Assembly: GCA_009780545.1 (NCBI GenBank)
Contig: WQZW01000110.1
Location: 1 to 5,782 of the forward strand
DNA from: Treponema sp.
Lineage (GTDB): Bacteria > Spirochaetota > Spirochaetia > Treponematales > Breznakiellaceae
Length of the DNA stretch: 5,782 bases
Reading direction: 5' to 3'
Position numbers and translations under genes: made by a program. The stretch's first letter is position 1. Every line of letters begins with the position of its first letter. The notes beneath the pieces were generated by a model, which saw only the letters and a program-made list of their open reading frames with translations, searched no databases and was not told where the DNA came from. Positions 1 to 4,878 of this stretch are shown piece after piece.

Positions 1-864
1 AATAGCGAGCGGCATCCGTTTCAGGATATGGCGTTTCTTGGCGTGCCCGATCTCGTGGGCAAGGACGGCGACGATTTCGTCATCGGTCATTTTTGCCACC
101 AGCGTGTCGGACAGGCCGATGGTCTTGGTCTTGCCGAAACCGGTGGCGAAGGCATTGGCCTTGGTGCTTCTCTTCGATCCGTTTACCATATAAATACCTT
201 TCAGCTTGTAACCGGTTTTGTCGGTCATCGCCCGTATCTTGGTTTTCAGTTCGCCGTCCTCAAGCGGGGTGAATTTATACATAATCCTGATAAGTAAAGG
301 CGAGATGAACGACATAAACAGGCTGAAGGCAATCATCACAAAGAAAAAAATGATAAAAACATTTTGCCCGACCTTGTCATACAATAATAGGAACAGGGAA
401 AACAGTCCGCAGGCTATGATCAGCGTTATCGCAAGCATTTTGATGAAATCGATGACAAAGGTTGCCGCCGAGGTTTTGTTGAAGCCGTAGCGTTCCTCGA
501 TGACGAACGTATCGTAGATGTCCAGCAATCGGGAAACGGTAGTGCCGATAAGGATGGGCACAAACAGCACGAACAGATTAATGAAAAAAACGTTTTCCAT
601 CCGCATCGCCATGAAGCCGTAAAGCAGGTGATGAAAGTTGAAAACAAAATAGGCAAGAATCACCAGCGTACCGACCAGTCCCGTTACGATGGAGTACCCC
701 AGCTTCTCCATCTTGTAGGCCCGGTTCTTTTGGTACGCTTCCTCGTCGTACACGTCCCGCACGTTTTCCGGCAGGGGCGCGTTCCGTTTCGAGTAGTCAA
801 GGTACTTAAGGAAAAACCTGAACGCCGTCATCGCAAGAAAGATTGCGATCACCAAAGCTTTCAT
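1..864 (-). CDS. M48-family (Ste24/CAAX-protease-like) membrane zinc metallopeptidase, C-terminus cut by window edge
   Basis: The open frame runs from an ATG at 864 to the window edge (288 codons, no stop). It matches the Ste24 branch of M48, integral-membrane zinc proteases that cleave membrane or prenylated-type substrates; the bacterial substrate is unknown. Hydrophobic stretches near residues 1-19, 57-78, 92-110, 141-162 and 168-188 look like membrane helices. The family N-domain stretch VIEERYGFNKTS is at 121-132, a conserved GSKRSTKANAFATGFGKTK block at 229-247, and the zinc motif HEIGH at 270-274 (H270, E271, H274). The third zinc ligand, a downstream Glu, would lie beyond the window; relatives are roughly 410-420 residues, so about 125 are missing. 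The start is set by AGGAGG 6 nt upstream. It lies 61 nt after kamE on the same strand, with a hairpin between, so it may or may not be co-transcribed. It is clearly more AT-rich than the kam genes. Confidence 0.9.
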   Translation of the reverse strand, partial: MKALVIAIFLAMTAFRFFLKYLDYSKRNAPLPENVRDVYDEEAYQKNRAYKMEKLGYSIVTGLVGTLVILAYFVFNFHHLLYGFMAMRMENVFFINLFVLFVPILIGTTVSRLLDIYDTFVIEERYGFNKTSAATFVIDFIKMLAITLIIACGLFSLFLLLYDKVGQNVFIIFFFVMIAFSLFMSFISPLLIRIMYKFTPLEDGELKTKIRAMTDKTGYKLKGIYMVNGSKRSTKANAFATGFGKTKTIGLSDTLVAKMTDDEIVAVLAHEIGHAKKRHILKRMPLAI

Positions 865-870
865 GACAAT

Positions 871-877
871 CCTCCTC
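871..877 (-). promoter_or_regulatory. Ribosome binding site of the M48 peptidase gene
   Basis: The minus strand reads GAGGAGG, six nucleotides before the ATG at 864. This near-perfect Shine-Dalgarno sequence fixes the start and shows that the gene can be translated independently of kamE. Confidence 0.8.
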
Positions 878-890
878 TTTTCAGTATACC

Positions 891-920
891 GGCCGGCACT
901 TATCGCAGAAAGTGCCGGCC
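891..920 (-). terminator. Perfect hairpin just after kamE (terminator-like, no U-tract)
   Basis: GGCCGGCACTT (891-901) and AAGTGCCGGCC (910-920) form a perfect 11-bp inverted repeat around an 8-nt loop. It begins 5 nt after the kamE stop and ends 26 nt before the peptidase ATG. Neither side has a run of U, so it is not a textbook intrinsic terminator. It could be a weak terminator, a 3'-end stabiliser of the kam transcript, or a block to exonucleases. The structure is seen directly; its role is inferred. Confidence 0.55.
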
Positions 921-925
921 CGAAA

Positions 926-1726
926 TCACTCCCGCCTCCCGGCCAGGCCCCGGGACACCAGTTCCCGGACGGCGAAGGAGGCCACGTCCTCGGAGTATTT
1001 TCCGTTGCCGAAGCCGGCATCGTAGCCGAGTTCCTTGGCAAGCTCCCCGGTGATGCGGGAGCCGCCGCAGATCAGCACGACCTTGTTCCGCAAGTTCTCG
1101 GCCTCCAGCAGTTCGACCAGTTCGGTGAGGTTGGCCACATGCACGTCCTTCTGGGTTACCGTCTGACTCACGAGAAGCACGTCGGCCTTCAGTTCGCGGG
1201 CCTTCCGGACGAACTCCTCGTTGGCAACCTGGCTTCCCAGGTTGTGCGTTTCGATCATGTCGTAGCGTTCCAGTCCGTAGTGGCCGGCGAATCCCTTCAT
1301 GTTCATGATGGCGTCGATGCCCACGGTGTGCGCGTCCGTGCCGGTGGATGCCCCGACGAAGACCACCTTGCGGCCGATGTTCTGCCGGACGTACTCGGAA
1401 ACCTCGCCCCGTTCCATCACGTCGCCGACCACGGTCCTCACTTGGATGCTTTCGTAATCGACGCTGTGGGAAACGCCGCCGTAAACGACGTAAAAGGTAA
1501 AGGCCCTGTCCAACGATCCCCGGTGCGCCACGGACGGATCGGTCAGGCCCATTTTTTTTGCCAATTGGATGGCCGCCTGTTCGCCCCGTTCGTCGTCGGC
1601 GACCGGCAGGGTGAAGGAAAGTTGGACCTTGCCGTCGTTCATCGTGTCGCCGTAGGGGCGCAGCCGGGTCAGGTCGAGGTTTTTGTCGTAATCTTTTTTG
1701 TCGGTCGAGTACTGTCCTCCGCTCAT
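926..1726 (-). CDS. kamE: Lysine 5,6-aminomutase beta subunit (cobalamin-binding)
   Basis: With KamD this adenosylcobalamin- and PLP-dependent mutase moves the terminal amino group of beta-lysine from C6 to C5, giving 3,5-diaminohexanoate. The 266-residue length matches known KamE (about 262). A dimerisation-type region covers roughly residues 1-110, followed by a Rossmann-like B12 domain with the DxHxxG motif DAHTVG at 131-136. His133 is the expected lower axial cobalt ligand and Lys144 (MNMKGF) the expected Schiff-base lysine for PLP; both fall at the residue numbers I recall for the Clostridium sticklandii enzyme. A second B12-binding segment, LICGGSRITG, is at 219-228. The start is the ATG overlapping the kamD stop, with GGAGGA upstream inside kamD. 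The same frame stays open upstream through all of kamD, but that is GC-driven and the family N-terminus fits ATG 1726. The stop is TGA at 928-926. Confidence 0.97.
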   Translation of the reverse strand: MSGGQYSTDKKDYDKNLDLTRLRPYGDTMNDGKVQLSFTLPVADDERGEQAAIQLAKKMGLTDPSVAHRGSLDRAFTFYVVYGGVSHSVDYESIQVRTVVGDVMERGEVSEYVRQNIGRKVVFVGASTGTDAHTVGIDAIMNMKGFAGHYGLERYDMIETHNLGSQVANEEFVRKARELKADVLLVSQTVTQKDVHVANLTELVELLEAENLRNKVVLICGGSRITGELAKELGYDAGFGNGKYSEDVASFAVRELVSRGLAGRRE

Positions 1727-1737
1727 GCGTTTCCTCC
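1723..1737 (-). promoter_or_regulatory. kamD-kamE ATGA overlap with embedded ribosome binding site
   Basis: The kamE ATG (1726-1724) shares four bases with the kamD TGA stop (1725-1723), giving ATGA. A Shine-Dalgarno GGAGGA (1737-1732) lies in the last codons of kamD (Lys-Gly-Gly-Asn-Ala). This arrangement usually couples translation, which suits two subunits needed in equal amounts. Confidence 0.85.
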
Positions 1738-3282
1738 TTTGCGCATCAGGTCGATGAAGGGATTGAAATAGGCGTCGTCCTTCGGGACCACGCCTTCGAG
1801 CCCCTTGCCCCCGTCCTGCCTCCGTTTGATGCCGGCGAAAATTCCCCGTTCCAGCGTGGCGAACAGTTTGTGTTTCCGGATTTCCTCCAGCAGGTCGCAG
1901 GCCCGGTCGAGGACCTCCTTCGCCCTGCCCCGGATGATCCCCCCCTCCCGAAATTCGATCTCGTCGGAAAGGTCGGCCATGGTCCGAAAAACGTACCGGG
2001 CGTTGTCGATGGCCAGCGCGCGGTCGGACATAAACGGCGTGTGGATCGCCTCGGTGAGCATTCCCAGCAGGTGGATTTTCTGCCCGGTGGTCACCGAAAC
2101 GATGTTGAACAGGGCGTTCTGCACCACGCCCCGGAAGATGTCGCCGGTCATGAACTTGGTCGGCGGCATGTACTTCAGCGGCGCGTCGGGAAAAATCTCC
2201 CGCGCCATCTGCGCCTGGGCAAGCTCGTACAGGAAACCGTTTTTCAGTTCCGGCGAAATCTCGAAGGCATGCCCGAGCCCCATCTGCTTTTCCGGGAGGC
2301 CGGCGAGCAGGGCGAACTGTTCGTTGAGGAACTGGGAGGCGAGGACCGTGTGCGCCTCCTCGACCGCGTCGGCGGTGGTAAGGTAGTTGTCCTCGCCGGT
2401 GTTGATGATCACCCCGGCAAAACCGTTGATCACCCGGGAAAAATACTGGTCGATGATCGTCCGCTGCATGTTGATGTCGCGGAAGAGGATGCCGTACAGG
2501 GCGTCGTTGAGCATCACGTCCAGCCGTTCCACCGCGCCCATGGCGGCAATCTCCGGCATGCAGAGTCCGGAACAGTAATTGCAGAGCCGGATGTAGCGGC
2601 CGACTTCCTCGCCGGCCTCGTCCAGGGCCCGCCGCATCAGCCGGAAATTCTCCTGGGTGGCGAAGGTCCCGCCGAAGCCCTCGGTGGTGGCCCCGTAGGG
2701 AACGTAGTCCAGAAGGCTCTGCCCGGTGGAACGGATCACGGCGATCACGTCCGCCCCCTGCCTGGCCGCCGCCACCGCCTGGGTCACGTCCTCGTAAATG
2801 TTGCCGGAAGCCACGATGAGGTACAAAAGCGGCTCGGTTTTTTCCCCGTGCCTGGCCAAAAGTTCCTCCCGCTTTTCCCGGTTGCGTCGAATCCGCATCA
2901 CCGTTTCCCGCACCGGAGCGTCGATCCTCGCCTTGATCTCGGCGATCCCGGCAAGGGGAATCGCCGCAAGGTCCAGCCCTTCGGCGGCGACCTTTTTTGC
3001 GACCTCGGCGGCGCTCAGGTCCAGCCGCAGCATGGCGTTTCCCACCAGCATGGCCGCCCCGGAGGACAGCAGTTGCCGGTCCCGGAGCTGCCGCACGACC
3101 ACGTTCGGCAGGGGAACCCCGTCCGCATCGATCCCGTCGATCCCCAGAAGCCGGCAGACCGTCCGCTCGACGGTCACGGTGGTGTGCCGGTCGATAAAGT
3201 CCTGCGTGTGCCGGGCCACCTCCGCCGCATAGCCCCGGGCCTTTTCGACCTGCTTCAGGTCCAACGCCAACTTGGTGCGCAT
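1723..3282 (-). CDS. kamD: Lysine 5,6-aminomutase alpha subunit (PLP/TIM-barrel)
   Basis: This 519-residue protein is the large, substrate- and PLP-holding subunit of lysine 5,6-aminomutase, close to the usual length of about 516. It works with KamE, whose Lys144 carries the PLP. Recognisable family blocks are LLYLIVASGNIYEDVTQAV (152-170), STGQSLLDYVPYGATTEG (185-202), LCNYCSGLCMPEIA (233-246), and INTGEDNYLTTADAVEEAH (293-311). Arg184, Ser189, Ser238 and Tyr263 sit at the positions I recall as PLP contacts in the C. sticklandii structure; this is from memory, not an alignment. The start at ATG 3282 is supported by AAGGAG 5 nt upstream. There is no signal peptide or membrane segment; the protein is cytosolic. 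It is separated from kamA by 233 nt holding a possible own promoter. Many clusters have two accessory genes (MutS-like and reactivase-like) between kamA and kamD; neither is here. Confidence 0.97.
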   Translation of the reverse strand: MRTKLALDLKQVEKARGYAAEVARHTQDFIDRHTTVTVERTVCRLLGIDGIDADGVPLPNVVVRQLRDRQLLSSGAAMLVGNAMLRLDLSAAEVAKKVAAEGLDLAAIPLAGIAEIKARIDAPVRETVMRIRRNREKREELLARHGEKTEPLLYLIVASGNIYEDVTQAVAAARQGADVIAVIRSTGQSLLDYVPYGATTEGFGGTFATQENFRLMRRALDEAGEEVGRYIRLCNYCSGLCMPEIAAMGAVERLDVMLNDALYGILFRDINMQRTIIDQYFSRVINGFAGVIINTGEDNYLTTADAVEEAHTVLASQFLNEQFALLAGLPEKQMGLGHAFEISPELKNGFLYELAQAQMAREIFPDAPLKYMPPTKFMTGDIFRGVVQNALFNIVSVTTGQKIHLLGMLTEAIHTPFMSDRALAIDNARYVFRTMADLSDEIEFREGGIIRGRAKEVLDRACDLLEEIRKHKLFATLERGIFAGIKRRQDGGKGLEGVVPKDDAYFNPFIDLMRKGGNA

Positions 3283-3287
3283 ATCGT

Positions 3288-3293
3288 CTCCTT
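3288..3293 (-). promoter_or_regulatory. kamD ribosome binding site, partly palindromic context
   Basis: AAGGAG lies 5 nt before the kamD ATG and fixes the start. On the transcript strand it overlaps CCTTAATAAGG (3300-3290), so AAGG can pair with CCTT across a 3-nt loop. It is also exactly complementary to CTCCTT (3325-3320) in the upstream hairpin. Both pairings would hide the site. The site is seen; regulation by masking is inferred. Confidence 0.8.
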
Positions 3294-3302
3294 ATTAAGG
3301 TC

Positions 3303-3335
3303 GCTTTCAAGGCATCCTAAAGGAGCCTTGAAAGC
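3303..3335 (-). promoter_or_regulatory. Leader hairpin upstream of kamD
   Basis: GCTTTCAAGGC (3303-3313) and GCCTTGAAAGC (3325-3335) form a perfect 11-bp stem. After a one-base bulge, TCC (3315-3317) and GGA (3322-3324) can add 3 bp under a TAAA loop. It ends 9 nt before the kamD Shine-Dalgarno. There is no U-tract on either side, so it is not an intrinsic terminator. If the promoter proposed next to it is used, this hairpin would sit almost at the 5' end of the kamDE mRNA and could stabilise it or control translation. It could instead be a protein-binding operator. Confidence 0.55.
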
Positions 3336-3345
3336 ATAATTAAGA

Positions 3346-3374
3346 ATCATGAAAAACTACGGTGTCGCTATCAA
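3346..3374 (-). promoter_or_regulatory. Candidate sigma70-type promoter for kamDE
   Basis: The minus strand reads TTGATA (3374-3369, 5 of 6 to the -35 consensus), a 17-nt spacer, then CATGAT (3351-3346, 4 of 6 to the -10 consensus). Transcription would begin near 3339, just before the leader hairpin. The local AT-richness in an otherwise GC-rich region supports a promoter, but the -10 is imperfect. Confidence 0.35.
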
Positions 3375-3389
3375 AAGGCCGGCAGCATT

Positions 3390-3401
3390 TGAGGGTCCTC
3401 A
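3390..3401. promoter_or_regulatory. Short palindrome, possible operator
   Basis: TGAGGGTCCTCA is an inverted repeat of 5-bp arms around GT. Its centre is about 56 bp upstream of the proposed kamDE start, a position typical of an activator site. It is short enough to be chance. Confidence 0.2.
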
Positions 3402-3423
3402 GGTGATTCGGGCGGTTCCCCAA

Positions 3424-3456
3424 CCCGGTTGCGGGACTTCGGGCCCCGCAACCGGG
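3424..3456 (-). terminator. Second GC-rich hairpin after kamA
   Basis: CCCGGTTGCGGG (3424-3435) and CCCGCAACCGGG (3445-3456) are a perfect 12-bp inverted repeat with a 9-nt loop. It lies 7 nt from the neighbouring hairpin at 3464-3489. No U-tract follows in the kam direction. It probably forms one structured 3' element with its neighbour; termination, pausing or RNA protection are all possible. Confidence 0.55.
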
Positions 3457-3463
3457 CCGGTCC

Positions 3464-3489
3464 GGAACCGTTCCTTTCGGAACGGTTCC
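3464..3489 (-). terminator. First hairpin after kamA, capped by a GAAA tetraloop
   Basis: On the transcript strand GGAACCGTTCC and GGAACGGTTCC pair perfectly over 11 bp around a GAAA loop, a GNRA tetraloop closed by C-G, which is especially stable in RNA. It starts 26 nt after the kamA stop. The GNRA cap exists only in the kam-sense RNA (the other strand would have UUUC), which suggests it acts in the kamA transcript. No U-tract follows, so its role as a terminator is unproven. Confidence 0.6.
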
Positions 3490-3515
3490 TCCCGCATCCC
3501 GATTACCGTGAAGCC

Positions 3516-4805
3516 TCAGTGGGCATGCCTCTTGTTGCGTTCAAGTCCCTCGGGCTCCAGCGAAAGCCGCTGCCCGTTCTCCAGGCCCGCGACCCCGATC
3601 AGCTCGGCCTTTTTCTTCCCCGTGCAGACGTCGCACCGGCAGCTCCGCTTGTAGCCGTCCGGCTCGGCGTAGGTGGTGATCACCCCCTCGAAGTTCCGCA
3701 GGATCACCTTGTTGTGGCTCTGCGAAATGACGTAGTTCGGCATCACCGGAATCTTCCCGCCGCCGCCCGGCGCGTCCACGACGAAGGTCGGCACGGCAAA
3801 GCCGGAGGTGTGTCCCCGCAACGCCTCGATGATCTCGATTCCCTTGGAAACCGGGGTCCTGAAGTGGGAAAGTCCCATGGAAAGGTCGCACTGGTAGATG
3901 TAGTACGGCCTTACCCGGTTGTACACCAGCTTCTGCACCAGTTCCTTCATCACATGCACGCAGTCGTTGACCCCGGCGAGCAGCACCGACTGGTTGCCCA
4001 GCGGGATTCCGGCGTTGACGATCTTGGCGCAGGCCTCGGCCGCTTCCGGGGTGATCTCGTTGGGGTGGTTGAAGTGGGTGTTGATCCAGACCGGATGGTA
4101 CTTCTTGAGCATGTTGACCAGGTTGTCGGTGATCCGCTGGGGCAGCACGCAGGGGAGCCTGGATCCCAGACGGATGATCTGGACATGGGGAATCGCCCGC
4201 AGCCGGCTGATGATTCCCTCCAGCTTCTCGTCGCTGAGGAGCAGGCAGTCGCCGCCCGAGAGCAGCACGTCCCGGATCACCGGAGTCCGGGCGATGTAGT
4301 CGATGGCCGCGTCGACATGGCTCGTCGGCAGGGCGGCGTCGTTGTCGCCGACAAGACGCCGGCGGGTGCAGTACCGGCAGTACATCGAACACTGGTCGGT
4401 AACCAGGAACAGCACCCGGTCCGGATAGCGGTGGGTGAGTCCCGGAACCGGCGAGTCGGTGTCCTCATGCAGGGGATCCTCCTGGTCCTCGGATGCATGG
4501 TTCAGCTCGGTTATCGAGGGAACGCACATCCGCCGAATCGGATCGAAGGGATCCTCCGGCCGTATCAGGGAAAAGTAGTGCGGGGTGATTCCGACCCGCA
4601 GCGTCTCGAAGCACTTGGCGATTCCCTGCTCCTCCTCCGGGCTGATCTTGATGAGCTTCTTGATGTCATCCACCGACTGTACCCGGTTCCGTACCTGCCA
4701 TTTCCAGTCGTTCCAATCCTCCGACGGGATGGCGTCGAAAAGTCCGTTGCCCCTCACCTTCGTCTTCCCTTCCGGGTGACCCGCAACAATTCCGCTTCCT
4801 TCCAT
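3516..4805 (-). CDS. kamA: L-lysine 2,3-aminomutase (radical SAM, PLP)
   Basis: It interconverts L-lysine and L-beta-lysine, the first step of lysine fermentation, using a [4Fe-4S] cluster, SAM and PLP. The protein has 429 residues; the radical SAM motif CSMYCRYC gives Cys139, Cys143 and Cys146, with SGGD (183-186) as the SAM-binding block. PLP Lys351 is in PGGGGK (346-351). Asp307 and Asp344 correspond to the two aspartates that bind the lysine side-chain amino group in the Clostridium subterminale enzyme, and Cys282, Cys389, Cys391 and Cys394 to its structural zinc ligands. All of these sit at a constant offset of +14 from the numbering I recall, so the protein is intact with a slightly longer N-terminus. 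Substrate aspartates plus the kdd/kamDE context argue against the EpmB (EF-P) and AblA (osmolyte) relatives. The start is set by AGGAGG 5 nt upstream; kdd ends 61 nt before it. Confidence 0.98.
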   Translation of the reverse strand: MEGSGIVAGHPEGKTKVRGNGLFDAIPSEDWNDWKWQVRNRVQSVDDIKKLIKISPEEEQGIAKCFETLRVGITPHYFSLIRPEDPFDPIRRMCVPSITELNHASEDQEDPLHEDTDSPVPGLTHRYPDRVLFLVTDQCSMYCRYCTRRRLVGDNDAALPTSHVDAAIDYIARTPVIRDVLLSGGDCLLLSDEKLEGIISRLRAIPHVQIIRLGSRLPCVLPQRITDNLVNMLKKYHPVWINTHFNHPNEITPEAAEACAKIVNAGIPLGNQSVLLAGVNDCVHVMKELVQKLVYNRVRPYYIYQCDLSMGLSHFRTPVSKGIEIIEALRGHTSGFAVPTFVVDAPGGGGKIPVMPNYVISQSHNKVILRNFEGVITTYAEPDGYKRSCRCDVCTGKKKAELIGVAGLENGQRLSLEPEGLERNKRHAH

Positions 4806-4810
4806 AGATT

Positions 4811-4816
4811 CCTCCT
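4811..4816 (-). promoter_or_regulatory. kamA ribosome binding site
   Basis: A perfect AGGAGG sits 5 nt before the ATG at 4805. A 10-bp palindrome AAAACGTTTT (4817-4826) lies directly upstream of it. No convincing promoter is visible in the 61-nt kdd-kamA gap, so kamA is probably transcribed with kdd. Confidence 0.8.
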
Positions 4817-4864
4817 AAAACGTTTTTCTCTCCGGCCATCGGCCCACAAACGGATACCCACGGT

Positions 4865-4878
4865 ACCTATTTATAGGT
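4865..4878. repeat. Small inverted repeat spanning the kdd stop codon
   Basis: ACCTAT and ATAGGT flank a TT centre, and the kdd TAG stop (4869-4867) lies inside one arm. The loop is too short for a good RNA hairpin. It may be chance or a weak protein-binding site. Confidence 0.25.

Noticed and set aside
883..911. TATACT (888-883) as a -10 element for the peptidase gene
   Set aside because: The -10 match is good (5 of 6), but no -35 is visible at the right distance. Transcription would start within the ribosome binding site.
1727..3310. A long frame, in phase with kamE, open on the same strand across the whole of kamD
   Set aside because: Its translation is Arg/Gly/Pro/Ala-rich low-complexity protein with no family signature. 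kamD in the correct frame matches its family end to end. The open frame comes from high GC, which makes stops rare.
3259..3350. Possible 31-codon leader peptide reading from ATG 3350 through the kamD start region
   Set aside because: It has no Shine-Dalgarno sequence, no run of Lys codons as expected for attenuation, and its ATG overlaps the proposed -10 element.
3303..3515. Lysine or cobalamin riboswitch in the kamA-kamD gap
   Set aside because: I could not find the conserved B12-box or lysine-riboswitch core words. A covariance-model search (Rfam) would settle this; a significant hit would overturn the rejection.
3516..4805. kamA gene as EpmB (EF-P lysine aminomutase) or AblA (N-acetyl-beta-lysine osmolyte synthesis)
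   Set aside because: The protein has the full C-terminal zinc-binding region and both substrate aspartates of the catabolic enzyme, and lies among kdd, kamD and kamE. No acetyltransferase or EF-P genes are in the window.
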